DNA of 64,000 bases, taken from positions 1,584,241 to 1,648,240 of the forward strand of contig NZ_JAUFQF010000004.1 in assembly GCF_030409635.1 (NCBI RefSeq), written 5' to 3'. Made by a program: the position numbers and the translations under genes. This document shows positions 1 through 8,534 of the stretch, piece after piece (within the stretch, counting starts at the first letter, position 1; each line of letters opens with the position of its first letter). The notes beneath the pieces are model-generated. The model was not told the DNA's origin and ran no database searches. It saw only the letters and a list, made by a program, of their open reading frames with translations. Origin of the DNA: Vibrio agarivorans (GTDB lineage: Bacteria > Pseudomonadota > Gammaproteobacteria > Enterobacterales > Vibrionaceae).

Positions 1-1
1 A

Positions 2-601
2 AAGCTTGAGAAGTCGCGCGCAGCATTTATCGAAGAGATGGAGCGATGCGAGCAATTAGGTTTAACGCTATTGAATTTTCATCCGGGTAGTCACCTCAAA
101 CAGATAACGGAAGAAGCGTGTCTCGATCTTATTGCTGAGTCTATAAACTTAGCGCATGAACAGGTGCCAAACGTGGTTGCTGTTATCGAGAATACCGCGG
201 GGCAAGGCTCTAACCTTGGCTGCGATTTTGCGCATCTAGCCTATATTATCGAACGGGTGAAAGATAAAAGCCGAGTTGGGGTCTGCCTTGATACCTGTCA
301 TCTATTTGCTGCGGGTTATGATTTAAGTAGCCATCAAGCGTGTGAAGAGACGTTTGCCGAGTTTGATCGCGTTGTGGGGATGCACTTTCTTAAGGCAATG
401 CACATTAATGATTCAAAAACGCCGCTAGGTAGTCGTGTTGATAGACATCACTCTTTGGGAGAAGGGCATATCGGCTGGGCATGTTTTGATTACATTTCAC
501 AAGATGAACGTTTTGATGAGATGCCGTTAATCCTTGAAACGATTGACTCTGAGCGTTGGCCTCAAGAGATTTGTGCAATACGTGAGGGACGCCAAAATTA
601 A
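2..601 (+). CDS. nfo: Endonuclease IV (AP endonuclease), 3' part only
   Basis: This is the C-terminal 199 residues of a class II apurinic/apyrimidinic endonuclease; the reading frame is open from the left edge, so the start lies outside the window. The enzyme cuts DNA 5' of abasic sites during base-excision repair and uses three zinc ions. Visible metal-ligand motifs in order are [48 protein letters not shown] and LILET, matching the histidine, aspartate and glutamate ligands of the family. Compared with the roughly 285-residue E. coli protein, about 85 N-terminal residues are missing here because of the window edge, not a lesion. The next large gene, ung, is also a base-excision repair enzyme. 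Confidence 0.95.
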   Translation, partial: KLEKSRAAFIEEMERCEQLGLTLLNFHPGSHLKQITEEACLDLIAESINLAHEQVPNVVAVIENTAGQGSNLGCDFAHLAYIIERVKDKSRVGVCLDTCHLFAAGYDLSSHQACEETFAEFDRVVGMHFLKAMHINDSKTPLGSRVDRHHSLGEGHIGWACFDYISQDERFDEMPLILETIDSERWPQEICAIREGRQN

Positions 602-713
602 TTTTTGTGTGGTGCGCTAAAGTTGGCATTGTTCTTTCATCTCTTTTTGTGAACTAGAAAGTGAGTGTGCATCTCAGCACTCAAAACGCCACTGTTATTT
701 AGGAGAGAGTAGT

Positions 714-833
714 ATGACAGCAGCCAGATTTTCTTCACCACGCACCACATCTTCAATGCACCGAGTGGCGGTGCCTAACCGTCAAGTTACCGGTCGCGGT
801 CACTACCGTACTCCACAGCGTTCAAGGCGATAA
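714..833 (+). CDS. Small basic hypothetical protein (39 aa)
   Basis: A short ORF starts at an ATG preceded by a strong Shine-Dalgarno stretch (TAGGAGAGAG, ending a few bases before the start). It encodes 39 residues rich in Arg, Ser and Thr, starting MTAARFSSPRTT and ending QRSRR, with no membrane segment. I do not recognise a family. It sits between nfo and ung with no overlap. The RBS and clean start argue for a real gene, but the length is too short for a coding-bias argument, so it could be a leader peptide or a chance ORF. Confidence 0.45.
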   Translation: MTAARFSSPRTTSSMHRVAVPNRQVTGRGHYRTPQRSRR

Positions 834-956
834 GCCGACTTGTTTGGCATAACACAATCATTCAGCGACTCTCTGTATTTGATACTGTCTAGGCAATGAT
901 TTGCTCGGCGCTTCGCGTTACAATTCGCTTTAGAATTGAACACACGAAGGATCAGC

Positions 957-1652
957 ATGACGACCTGGACAGAGATTATTGATGGTGAAAAACAGCAGCC
1001 GTATTTTCAACAAATAGTAGAGTTTGTTGATAAGGAGCGTAGCGCGGGTAAAGCTATCTTTCCGCCATCAGACGAGGTATTTAGCGCCTTTACAGCGACG
1101 CCGTTTACCAACATTAAGGTTGTGATATTAGGACAAGACCCTTATCACGGCCCGAATCAAGCTCATGGTCTCTGCTTTTCGGTGCTACCTGGGGTTAAAA
1201 CGCCGCCATCTCTTGTCAATATCTATAAAGAGTTGGCGCAGGATATCGACGGCTTTGAGACGCCGCAGCATGGTTATCTCCAGAGCTGGGCTGAACAAGG
1301 TGTTTTGCTTATGAATACCGTGCTTACGGTTGAGCAGGGCAAGGCGCACTCTCACGCGAAATGTGGCTGGGAGACCTTTACTGATAAGGTGATTGAGGCG
1401 ATTAATCAGCAGCAAAGCGGTGTCGTGTTCTTGCTTTGGGGGGCCCATGCACAGAAAAAAGGGCGCTTTATTGATACCGATAAGCATCATGTGTTGTGTG
1501 CGCCTCATCCGTCACCTCTTTCGGCACATCGAGGGTTCTTGGGATGTCAGCATTTTTCTAAGGCCAACGCATTACTTGAGCAGCAAGGTAAAGTAGCAGT
1601 GAATTGGCTCTTACCTTTCTCTCTTGATGAGCAACTTAGTCTGGGGTTCTGA
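957..1652 (+). CDS. ung: Uracil-DNA glycosylase
   Basis: Family 1 uracil-DNA glycosylase of 231 residues (E. coli 229). It removes uracil from DNA after dUMP misincorporation or cytosine deamination. The water-activating motif [13 protein letters not shown] is at about residues 59-71, with the catalytic Asp61, and the DNA-intercalation motif [11 protein letters not shown] lies near residue 185. The ATG at 957 is chosen because GAAGGA sits just upstream and MTTWTEII fits the family N-terminus; an in-frame TTG at 936 would add seven atypical residues. It follows nfo, another base-excision repair gene, but a roughly 350-bp gap with a small ORF separates them, so co-transcription is uncertain. 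Confidence 0.96.
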   Translation: MTTWTEIIDGEKQQPYFQQIVEFVDKERSAGKAIFPPSDEVFSAFTATPFTNIKVVILGQDPYHGPNQAHGLCFSVLPGVKTPPSLVNIYKELAQDIDGFETPQHGYLQSWAEQGVLLMNTVLTVEQGKAHSHAKCGWETFTDKVIEAINQQQSGVVFLLWGAHAQKKGRFIDTDKHHVLCAPHPSPLSAHRGFLGCQHFSKANALLEQQGKVAVNWLLPFSLDEQLSLGF

Positions 1653-1757
1653 CCCTTCACATTGCCCGAACGAATTGTGCAAATATTGAACGCAGTCAAT
1701 CAAAAGTTGTCTACACCCTTATATACTTACTAAAAGTAGGTGTTAAGGAGAGACATC

Positions 1758-2309
1758 ATGATGATTGAACGAATCAGGCGTGAGCATGGCTACATGATAC
1801 GCCTGTTAGCCATGTTACGTAGAAAGCTGGTTGCCCTAAAGGAAGAGCAGTCGGTCAATTATAGCCTTATCAGAGAAATAGTGGATTACCTTGCAAACCA
1901 CTCTAACTCGATTCACCATCCCAAAGAGGACATTTTGTACCACTACTATATGGAGCATTATGGCCATAAGCAGGAGATGGAGAACTTGGAGCAGGACCAC
2001 GCGATACTTGCAGAGAAGTCGCATGCGTTCTTGGATACGCTAGAGATGATTCTGGCTGACGCGGTGATACCGCAAGATGTGTTTATCGCACAGTTAGAAG
2101 ATTTCTTGGATACTCAGCGTAAGCATTTGGAGTTTGAAGAGCACTCTATCCTGCCTTTGATCGCAAACTCGTTTACTGCTCAAGACTGGCAAGCTGTTGA
2201 GAGTCAGTGGGATAGAGAGGAGAGCGACCCAGTGTTTGGTGACACCATTGCAGATGAATATATGCTTTTGGCTGATCGTGTGCGTCGAGGGGAAAGAGAG
2301 TGCGTGTAG
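1758..2309 (+). CDS. Hemerythrin HHE-domain protein
   Basis: A 183-residue all-helical protein with hemerythrin-like (HHE cation-binding) character. Likely di-iron ligands are REHGYM (His10), HHPKEDIL (His54/Glu57), EQDHAIL (His81) and a C-terminal HLEFEEHSILP segment. Such cytosolic proteins bind a non-haem di-iron centre and are linked to oxygen, NO or iron-sulfur stress responses; the exact role here is not visible. AAGGAGA at 1745-1751 decides for the ATG at 1758 over an in-frame GTG at 1740. A hairpin terminator follows at 2373-2401. It is probably a single-gene unit. Confidence 0.85.
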   Translation: MMIERIRREHGYMIRLLAMLRRKLVALKEEQSVNYSLIREIVDYLANHSNSIHHPKEDILYHYYMEHYGHKQEMENLEQDHAILAEKSHAFLDTLEMILADAVIPQDVFIAQLEDFLDTQRKHLEFEEHSILPLIANSFTAQDWQAVESQWDREESDPVFGDTIADEYMLLADRVRRGERECV

Positions 2310-2372
2310 CCCCCGCAGACGAGCTACCACATTAAACGCTCATTCTTGAATAAAAGCGCATTAGCGTTGAAA

Positions 2373-2401
2373 GCAAAAAGGCACCAAAGGTGCCTTTTTG
2401 C
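2373..2401. terminator. Bidirectional rho-independent terminator
   Basis: GCAAAAAGGCACC and GGTGCCTTTTTGC form a perfect stem around AAA, with A and T tracts on both sides. It lies between the convergent hemerythrin gene and the DUF3545 gene and can serve both. Confidence 0.9.
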
Positions 2402-2407
2402 GTTTAA

Positions 2408-2587
2408 TCAGTAGTCGAGTTCTTCGATGTCGAAAGAAATATCCATATCAATCAACTCTTTTTGTAGACGCTGCCTATCTTTAATGGCTTCGATCTCGCG
2501 CCATTTTCTCTTGATGGGTTTAGAGCGTGACGCCTTTACTACTGGGATTTCAATATCTAGCTGTTCATCAAATTGCAAGCCTTCCAT
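2408..2587 (-). CDS. DUF3545 family small protein (59 aa)
   Basis: A 59-residue acidic/basic protein whose start MEGLQFDEQLDIEIP, central KRKWREIEAIKDRQRLQKEL helix and acidic tail ISFDIEELDY match the pattern of the DUF3545 family of small gammaproteobacterial proteins. No function is established for the family. The start is supported by AGAGG upstream on the minus strand. The central region should be helical or coiled-coil and there is no membrane segment. It is convergent with the hemerythrin gene and shares the terminator at 2373-2401. Confidence 0.8.
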   Translation of the reverse strand: MEGLQFDEQLDIEIPVVKASRSKPIKRKWREIEAIKDRQRLQKELIDMDISFDIEELDY

Positions 2588-3355
2588 ATGCTACCTCTGA
2601 CGTTGTTCCTAGCGAATGTTGTATTCAATCAACAAAATGATGTGCTGAGTGGCTCTAATAGTCAGTATCACTCAAGCGACAATAACGATATATCACGAAC
2701 ATCCCCAAGCTAACTTTGATTTATTTCTCATTTGTTTCGCTAGGATGAAAGTTTTAAGACGCTTTTGATGGTGAATTCACACAATTTTGTCTTTTTCATG
2801 GCAGCAGAACATGAAAATTTGAGCATCAAATCTATCTGTAATACCGGTTTGTTGAGTGTTTTTTAAACACTTGAACGTTTGCTCGAAAAAAAAATCAATG
2901 CAACTACCATGTTAAATGGCAGTAGGGATTTTGTGCGTTAGGTACTGAAGCACGTCTTTTTTTGCTTTGAGATGAAATATCAAACATAGATTTATGAGCT
3001 ATTTTATATTCTAGCGTGAAGCTAGATGTGTTCGGGGGTCATCGTACTCTGTGCCGCTTTTTGAAAAGGGATAATTTCTGATTCGATACTAAATCACCGA
3101 AGAGATGAAAAATATAGATGTAATTCGTCACTTATATGTGACTTGTTTGTAATTTTAATGTGTGATTTGGCGTGGTGCGCAACCTTTTGCGTATTGATTT
3201 TTGTGGTGGGTAGGCGCATTATCGCGCCGTCAAAAATTCTACAAATATAAACTCATATCGCATGAATATGCGCTAATGACAGGGAAATCAGCGTTGATGT
3301 CGAGCTATCTTGCATGGAACTTCATCGCCGTATGCCGACCCTATGAGAGGTTACA
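2588..3355. other. Long A+T-rich intergenic/leader region before the AGCS symporter
   Basis: About 770 bp without a convincing gene. It must hold the promoter of the DUF3545 gene on the minus strand and the promoter and leader of the symporter on the plus strand. Several short inverted repeats are visible: AGTGTTT/AAACACT at 2855-2871, TCTAGC/GCTAGA at 3010-3026, a near-palindrome GTCACTTATATGTGAC at 3127-3142, GGCGC/GCGCC at 3213-3228 and CGCAT/ATGCG at 3259-3272. A glycine riboswitch, which precedes one Vibrio AGCS gene, was looked for and not found. Confidence 0.6.
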
Positions 3356-4798
3356 GTGACAGACATAATCAATTTGATGAATGATCTCCTTTGGGGCTCA
3401 ATTCTCGTTTATCTTCTTGTTGGCGTGGGTATCTACTTTACCGTTCGACTGGGCTTTATCCAGTTCCGCCACTTCCGCCACATGTTCTCGGTTCTGCGCA
3501 ATAGCCGCAAATCAGACCAAGCTGGTATCTCATCTTTCCAAGCACTTTGTACCAGTCTTGCTGCTCGTGTCGGTACCGGTAACATGGCAGGCGTAGCCGT
3601 TGCGCTTACTGTGGGTGGTCCTGGTGCGATTTTCTGGATGTGGTTGATTGCGATGCTCGGCATGGCGACATCATTTGCAGAGAGTACACTAGCTCAGTTA
3701 TACAAAACCAAAGATGACGATGGAAACTATCGCGGTGGTCCGGCCTACTACATGGAGAAAGGTCTCGGTATGCGCTGGATGGGGGTTCTATTCTCAATCT
3801 TCCTAATCATCGCTTTCGGTTTAGTTTTCAACGCAGTACAAGCTAACTCTATTGCAAGTGCAATGAACACGGCTTTTGGCTGGGATGAAATGTACGTGGG
3901 TATTGCTGTTGTCGCACTATCTGCCGTAGTTATTTTCGGTGGCATTAAGCGCATTGCACGCACAGCCGAGCTGATTGTTCCGGTGATGGCGTTGGCATAC
4001 TTGCTTCTTGCGATGTTTATCATGCTTACCAATCTTGAGAAGCTACCAGACGTACTGATGTTGATTTTCAAGAGTGCATTTGGTCTGCAAGAAGCGGCAG
4101 CGGGTGGTTTAGGCTATGCGATTGCTCAAGCAATGATTAACGGTATTAAACGCGGCCTATTCTCAAACGAAGCAGGTATGGGTTCTGCGCCAAACGCGGC
4201 GGCTTCAGCGACACCGTATCCACCACATCCAGCATCACAAGGTTATGTTCAGATGCTAGGCGTCTTTATGGATACAGTGGTTATCTGTTCTGCAACGGTT
4301 GCGATTATCTTGATGTCAGGCGAGTACCTAGGTACAGAGACCGCTGTGACAGGTATCGAACTGACTCAGCGTGCACTTAGTGCCCAAGTGGGTGAGTGGG
4401 GCGCAATCTTCGTGGCAGTAGCGATTTTCTTCTTTGCCTTTACATCGATCATCGCAAACTACTCGTACGCTGAAACAAACCTGATCTTCCTAGAGCACAA
4501 CCACAAAGCAGGTCTTGGTCTGTTCCGCATTGTTGTGCTGGGTATGGTTATGTTTGGTGCATTGGCTTCACTGCCAGTGGTTTGGGCGCTTGCAGACGTG
4601 TCTATGGGTCTAATGGCTATCGTGAACTTGGTGGCGATTCTATTGCTGTCTGGTATCGTGGTGAAGTTAGCAAAAGACTACAACAAGCAGCTTGCTGAAG
4701 GTAAAGTACCGACCTTTGATGCCAACGAATACCCAGAGCTTCGCTCTCAGCTAGAAGACGGTATTTGGGACAACACCAAAGAGAAACAGCAGTCTTAA
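3356..4798 (+). CDS. AGCS-family sodium:alanine/glycine symporter (YaaJ-like)
   Basis: A 480-residue inner-membrane transporter of the alanine-or-glycine:cation symporter family, with about ten or eleven hydrophobic segments. Signatures include AARVGTGNMAGVAVA near residue 75 and the conserved GLFSNEAGMGSAPNAAAS stretch in the second half, the family hallmark. It should import small neutral amino acids with Na+. The start is GTG, chosen because GAGAGG precedes it by about 6 bases. The next gene, yaaA, is also beside the AGCS gene yaaJ in E. coli, which supports the orthology. The leader is unusually long. Substrate (alanine, glycine or other) cannot be read from sequence. Confidence 0.92.
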   Translation: MTDIINLMNDLLWGSILVYLLVGVGIYFTVRLGFIQFRHFRHMFSVLRNSRKSDQAGISSFQALCTSLAARVGTGNMAGVAVALTVGGPGAIFWMWLIAMLGMATSFAESTLAQLYKTKDDDGNYRGGPAYYMEKGLGMRWMGVLFSIFLIIAFGLVFNAVQANSIASAMNTAFGWDEMYVGIAVVALSAVVIFGGIKRIARTAELIVPVMALAYLLLAMFIMLTNLEKLPDVLMLIFKSAFGLQEAAAGGLGYAIAQAMINGIKRGLFSNEAGMGSAPNAAASATPYPPHPASQGYVQMLGVFMDTVVICSATVAIILMSGEYLGTETAVTGIELTQRALSAQVGEWGAIFVAVAIFFFAFTSIIANYSYAETNLIFLEHNHKAGLGLFRIVVLGMVMFGALASLPVVWALADVSMGLMAIVNLVAILLLSGIVVKLAKDYNKQLAEGKVPTFDANEYPELRSQLEDGIWDNTKEKQQS

Positions 4799-4827
4799 TC
4801 ACTATTAACGATTAAAACGATTGATAA

Positions 4828-4856
4828 AGCCATGCAGACATTGCATGGCTTTTTTT
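4828..4856 (+). terminator. Rho-independent terminator after the AGCS gene
   Basis: AGCCATGCA and TGCATGGCT pair around GACAT and are followed by a run of seven T, 30 bp past the stop codon. Confidence 0.92.
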
Positions 4857-4893
4857 GTACTCTAGCAAAAAAGATTATAAAGGAAGTCTTGTC

Positions 4894-5667
4894 ATGCTTA
4901 TTGTTGTTTCTCCAGCGAAAACGCTCGATTATGAATCCCCGCTCGCGACAGAGCGCTATACTCAACCGGAGTTGGTTGAGCACTCTGCTGAGCTGATCAA
5001 AGAGTGCCGCAAGCTCACTCCAAGCGATGTCTCTGCCCTTATGAAGGTGAGTGACAAAATAGCAGGGCTGAACGTAGCGCGTTTTGAGCAATGGAGCGAG
5101 ACGTTTACCCAAGAGAACGCACGTCAGGCGATATTGGCGTTTAAAGGGGATGTTTACACCGGTCTTGAAGCGGAAAGTTTGGATTACGATGGCTTTGATT
5201 ATGCGCAGAAGCACTTGCGTATGTTGTCGGGCTTGTATGGCCTCTTGAAGCCATTGGATCTCATGCAGCCGTATCGCTTAGAGATGGGCACGCGTTTAGC
5301 CAACGAGCGCGGCACCAACTTGTATCAGTTTTGGGGTGACATCATTACTAACAAACTGAACGAGGCGATTAGCGAGCAAGGTGATAACGTACTTATCAAC
5401 CTAGCATCGAATGAGTACTTCAAAGCGGTGAAGCCAAAGCAGCTCGATGCCACGGTGATCACGCCAGTCTTTAAGGACTGTAAGAACGGTCAATACAAAG
5501 TAATTAGTTTTTATGCCAAGAAGGCACGTGGCATGATGGCGCGCTATATTATTGATAATAAAGTTGACTCAATTGAAGCATTAACGCAGTTTGATGTCGC
5601 AGGTTACTACTTCAGTGAAGAAGAGAGCAGTGACAAAGAGTTGGTGTTTAAACGCGAAGAGCAGTAA
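4894..5667 (+). CDS. yaaA: Peroxide stress protein YaaA
   Basis: A 257-residue protein of the UPF0246/DUF328 family (E. coli YaaA 258 aa). E. coli YaaA is induced by OxyR under peroxide stress and lowers free intracellular iron, limiting Fenton damage. The N-terminus [16 protein letters not shown] is the family signature, and the C-terminal half holds [13 protein letters not shown] typical of the fold. The start at 4894 has AAAGGAAG upstream; an in-frame upstream start at 4855 falls in the preceding terminator and is rejected. It is followed after 36 bp by a small ORF and then tatD, which may be co-transcribed. Confidence 0.95.
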   Translation: MLIVVSPAKTLDYESPLATERYTQPELVEHSAELIKECRKLTPSDVSALMKVSDKIAGLNVARFEQWSETFTQENARQAILAFKGDVYTGLEAESLDYDGFDYAQKHLRMLSGLYGLLKPLDLMQPYRLEMGTRLANERGTNLYQFWGDIITNKLNEAISEQGDNVLINLASNEYFKAVKPKQLDATVITPVFKDCKNGQYKVISFYAKKARGMMARYIIDNKVDSIEALTQFDVAGYYFSEEESSDKELVFKREEQ

Positions 5668-5703
5668 TACTCAACACAACTCGCTGACAAAAAGGTGAAC
5701 GCT

Positions 5704-5826
5704 ATGTGGCAATGGTTGAAGAAGTGGCTGGGCAAATACGATCGTTGGTGCGCATCGATGGGATTAACCCCAGAAAATAAACGCAGCTGTGTGCCACATA
5801 GGAAAGATCCTGCCCATGACGAGTGA
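5704..5826 (+). CDS. Small Cys/Trp-containing protein (40 aa), possibly DUF5363
   Basis: A 40-residue ORF starting MWQWLKKWLGKYDRWC and continuing with GLTPENKRSCVPHRKD. The pattern of an aromatic-basic start, KYD, a single Cys, then R-S-C-V-P resembles small DUF5363-type proteins of Pasteurellaceae and Vibrionaceae; the family name is from memory. It starts after an AAAAGGTGAA ribosome binding site and its last 11 bases overlap the start of the TatD-family gene, which suggests translational coupling. Function unknown. Confidence 0.6.
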   Translation: MWQWLKKWLGKYDRWCASMGLTPENKRSCVPHRKDPAHDE

Positions 5827-6589
5827 GGCGCCCCTGTTTGACACCCATTGTCACTTTGATTTTGACGTATTTGCCGACGATTTTGATGCGCAGTTACGTC
5901 AGGCGGTAGAGGTTGGGGTTAAACGAATACTGATCCCTGCGATTGGTGAAGAGAATTGGCACAGACTTGAGCTGCTCTCCGCGCATCACAACGAGATCGA
6001 CTGGGCACTCGGTTGTCACCCATATTTTCTTAATCAAAACACCACACAGCAGGTTGATGACCTGATCGCCTATTATCACCAAACCTCAGTCAAACCTATC
6101 GCGATAGGCGAGTGTGGCCTCGATGCTTTAGTGAGTGTTGAGTTGGGTTTGCAACAACAAATTCTTCAACAGCATATTCAGGTAGCTAACGAACTTGGCC
6201 TTCCGGTTCTGTTGCACTGCCGCAAGGCGTATAACGATCTGTTGCGCAATCTAAAGCAATTTCCCATTCACAATGGTGGTGTGTTACATGGCTTTTCTGG
6301 CAGCTATCAGCAAGCGATGCAATTGTTAGAAAAAGGTATATTGATTGGCGTAGGTGGAGTAATTACTTATCCTAGGGCGAATAAAACCCGCAATGCAATC
6401 AGACGGTTACCTCTTGAAGGTATTTTGCTTGAAACTGACGCACCTGACATGCCACTTAATCATTTTCAGGGTCAGCCTAACCATCCTAAACGATTACCTG
6501 TGATCCTCAGCACACTTTCAGAGCTTAAGCAAATCGAAAGGCAAACGATTGCGCAAAAAATCTGGCAAAATTCCATTTCTCTGTTTTGA
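5816..6589 (+). CDS. yjjV: TatD-family metal-dependent hydrolase (YjjV-like)
   Basis: A 257-residue TIM-barrel metallohydrolase of the TatD family, close in length to E. coli YjjV (259 aa). Metal-ligand motifs are FDTHCHFDF near the start, IGECGLD, LLHCRKA, LHGFSG and ETDAPDMP. Family members show Mg2+-dependent DNase or exonuclease activity. The ATG at 5816 is preceded by AGGAAAG at the right distance and overlaps the upstream small ORF. In E. coli yjjV lies just upstream of deoCABD; here it is separated from deo by nupC and a XapX gene, a conserved neighbourhood. Confidence 0.9.
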   Translation: MTSEAPLFDTHCHFDFDVFADDFDAQLRQAVEVGVKRILIPAIGEENWHRLELLSAHHNEIDWALGCHPYFLNQNTTQQVDDLIAYYHQTSVKPIAIGECGLDALVSVELGLQQQILQQHIQVANELGLPVLLHCRKAYNDLLRNLKQFPIHNGGVLHGFSGSYQQAMQLLEKGILIGVGGVITYPRANKTRNAIRRLPLEGILLETDAPDMPLNHFQGQPNHPKRLPVILSTLSELKQIERQTIAQKIWQNSISLF

Positions 6590-6634
6590 AAATGTGAATT
6601 TTCTCGAAATATTCTGTATCGACAGAATGCTCAT

Positions 6635-6648
6635 TTAAACGTTTGCGT
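6635..6648. promoter_or_regulatory. LacI-family-type operator (PurR/CytR-like) before nupC
   Basis: TTAAACGTTTGCGT contains the palindromic core AAACGTTT and a GCGT arm typical of PurR-type LacI-family operators. The same 14 bases recur at 8205-8218 upstream of xapX-deoC. It overlaps the left edge of a CRP site at 6646-6661. Which LacI-family repressor binds is not determined. Confidence 0.55.
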
Positions 6649-6661
6649 GATCTGTGTCACA
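6646..6661. promoter_or_regulatory. CRP-binding site upstream of nupC
   Basis: CGTGA-TCTGTG-TCACA matches the CRP consensus TGTGA-N6-TCACA at nine of ten positions, about 150 bp before the nupC start. Cyclic-AMP-CRP activation with a LacI-family repressor is the known logic of nucleoside uptake genes in E. coli. Confidence 0.75.
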
Positions 6662-6805
6662 ATATTGAGTGAGTGTGTCATGAATCTTCTCAGAAAGTGT
6701 GAGGGTGGCATTACTTTATACCTTCAGGGATGAGTATAATTGCCCCGCTTTTGAGCTTCATTATCTAATACGCCTAATAAATAACCTATAAGGAAATCAT
6801 AAACT

Positions 6806-8068
6806 ATGAGCCTGTTTATGAGCCTGGTTGGTATGGCAGTGCTACTTGGCATCGCGCTACTACTGTCTGACAACCGCAAAGCTATTAATCTACGAACTGT
6901 TGGTGGCGCTTTCGCTATCCAATTCCTAATCGGTGGTTTCGTTCTTTACGTACCTTGGGGTCGTGACCTACTTGCTGGTTTCTCAGCAGGTGTACAGAAC
7001 GTTATTGACTACGGTAAAGACGGTACAGGTTTCCTATTCGGTAGCCTAGTTAACTTCTCTGTTGACGGTATCGGTTTCATCTTTGCTTTCCAAGTACTAC
7101 CAACACTAATCTTCTTCTCTGCACTTATTTCTGTACTTTACTACGTAGGTATCATGCAGTGGGTCATCAAAGTTCTTGGTGGTGGTCTACAAAAAGCACT
7201 AGGTACCTCACGTGCGGAATCTATGTCTGCAGCAGCAAACATTTTCGTTGGTCAAACTGAAGCACCTCTTGTTGTACGTCCATTCGTACCGCGTATGACT
7301 CAATCTGAGCTATTCGCTGTAATGTGTGGTGGTCTTGCTTCTGTTGCTGGTGGTGTACTAGCAGGTTACGCTTCTATGGGTGTACCTCTAGAGTACCTAG
7401 TTGCAGCATCATTCATGGCAGCACCTGGTGGTCTACTATTCGCTAAGATCATCAAACCTGAAACTGACACGCCAAATGACGATCTAGGCGATGACATCGA
7501 CGGCGGCGAAGACAAGCCTGCTAACGTTATCGACGCTGCAGCTGGCGGTGCGTCTGTTGGTCTACAACTTGCGTTAAACGTTGGTGCAATGCTACTAGCA
7601 TTCATCGGTCTAATCGCTCTAATTAACGGCATCCTTGGTGGCGTTGGTGGTTGGTTCGGTATGGAACACCTAACGCTAGAGCTTCTTCTAGGTTGGATTT
7701 TTGCTCCACTAGCATTCCTTATCGGTGTGCCATGGGAAGAAGCAACAATCGCTGGTTCTTTCATCGGTCAGAAGACGGTTGTAAACGAATTCGTAGCATA
7801 CCTAAACTTTGTACCATACGTTGGTGAAAATGCTCAAGTAGTCGCTGCAACTGGTCAAGTTATGTCTGAGAAGACTCAAGCGATCATCGCATTTGCACTA
7901 TGTGGTTTCGCTAACCTATCTTCTATTGCGATTCTACTCGGTGGTCTAGGTAGCCTAGCTCCTAACCGTCGCCACGACATCGCTCGTATGGGTGTTAAAG
8001 CTGTTATTGCTGGTACGCTATCTAACTTGATGGCAGCAACCATTGCTGGCTTCTTCCTATCTTTCTAA
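6806..8068 (+). CDS. nupC: Concentrative nucleoside transporter (CNT/NupC)
   Basis: A 420-residue inner-membrane nucleoside:cation symporter. The sequence has the nucleoside-binding motif GQTEAPL (Gln150-Thr151-Glu152) and the second binding segment CGFANLSSIAI in the C-terminal half, as in the structurally known V. cholerae Na+-coupled uridine transporter vcCNT. Re-entrant hairpins and about eight transmembrane helices are expected from the hydrophobicity. RBS AAGGAAA precedes the start. It lies between the TatD gene and deoCABD, so imported nucleosides would feed the catabolic enzymes encoded next. Codon use is strongly biased, suggesting high expression. Confidence 0.96.
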   Translation: MSLFMSLVGMAVLLGIALLLSDNRKAINLRTVGGAFAIQFLIGGFVLYVPWGRDLLAGFSAGVQNVIDYGKDGTGFLFGSLVNFSVDGIGFIFAFQVLPTLIFFSALISVLYYVGIMQWVIKVLGGGLQKALGTSRAESMSAAANIFVGQTEAPLVVRPFVPRMTQSELFAVMCGGLASVAGGVLAGYASMGVPLEYLVAASFMAAPGGLLFAKIIKPETDTPNDDLGDDIDGGEDKPANVIDAAAGGASVGLQLALNVGAMLLAFIGLIALINGILGGVGGWFGMEHLTLELLLGWIFAPLAFLIGVPWEEATIAGSFIGQKTVVNEFVAYLNFVPYVGENAQVVAATGQVMSEKTQAIIAFALCGFANLSSIAILLGGLGSLAPNRRHDIARMGVKAVIAGTLSNLMAATIAGFFLSF

Positions 8069-8107
8069 TCAAGTAGAGATAGATTATATAGACGCCATTT
8101 AAATATC

Positions 8108-8142
8108 GCCCCGTAGCATTAGCGTGCTGCGGGGCTTTTTTG
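8108..8142 (+). terminator. Rho-independent terminator after nupC
   Basis: GCCCCGTAGCA pairs with TGCTGCGGGGC and is followed by a T-rich tract, 40 bp past the stop codon. Confidence 0.92.
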
Positions 8143-8204
8143 TTTATGGGGTCTAGACACTGAGTTTAGGTGGGGGTAAACCACAAAAATGACGTGTGTA
8201 TTAG

Positions 8205-8218
8205 TTAAACGTTTGCGT
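8205..8218. promoter_or_regulatory. Second copy of the LacI-family-type operator, before xapX-deo
   Basis: TTAAACGTTTGCGT is identical over 14 bases to the element before nupC (6635-6648). A related motif, CAAACCGTTTGC, lies at 8280-8291. Both are upstream of the XapX gene and the deo genes. Confidence 0.55.
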
Positions 8219-8363
8219 CCTGAGGCCTTATACGAAAAGGCTTCAGCTCAAATGGTTTAAGTGATATTTTTTTGAGATACAAACCGTTTGCTTTTTACGT
8301 CAAACTACAGTCGAGCAACAAAACTCTATACTCTATGAGTATGGAAACAAACAGGTGATACAA

Positions 8364-8534
8364 ATGAACGAAATTATCCTTGCTACCGTTGCTGGATTTG
8401 TTGTGGGAGTACTCTTTACAGCGATTAAACTGCCTATTCCTGCTCCACCAGTGCTTTCTGGTGTGATGGGGATCGTCGGGGTTTATCTTGGCGGTATCTC
8501 ATACCAATGGATCGTGGAACGATTCTTTGGCTAA
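8364..8534 (+). CDS. XapX domain-containing small membrane protein (56 aa)
   Basis: A 56-residue hydrophobic protein with two predicted membrane helices, MNEIILATVAGFVVGVLF and GVMGIVGVYLGG, separated by the IKLPIPAPPVLSG turn. The K-x-P-x-P-A-P-P turn followed by a glycine-rich second helix is characteristic of the XapX (DUF1427) domain, whose biochemical role is unknown. A CAGGTG sequence precedes the start. It stands between nupC and deoC behind the shared operator-like 14-mer, so a link to nucleoside uptake or catabolism is plausible but only inferred. Confidence 0.85.
   Translation: MNEIILATVAGFVVGVLFTAIKLPIPAPPVLSGVMGIVGVYLGGISYQWIVERFFG

Noticed and set aside
2874..2882. AACGTTTGC motif in the AGCS leader as another LacI-type operator
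   Set aside because: Only a partial match; one arm of the palindrome is missing.
2588..3355. Glycine riboswitch before the AGCS gene
   Set aside because: None of the conserved segments (such as GCCGAAGGAGCAA or CAGGCAAAAGGAC) is present, although another Vibrio AGCS gene is known to carry one.
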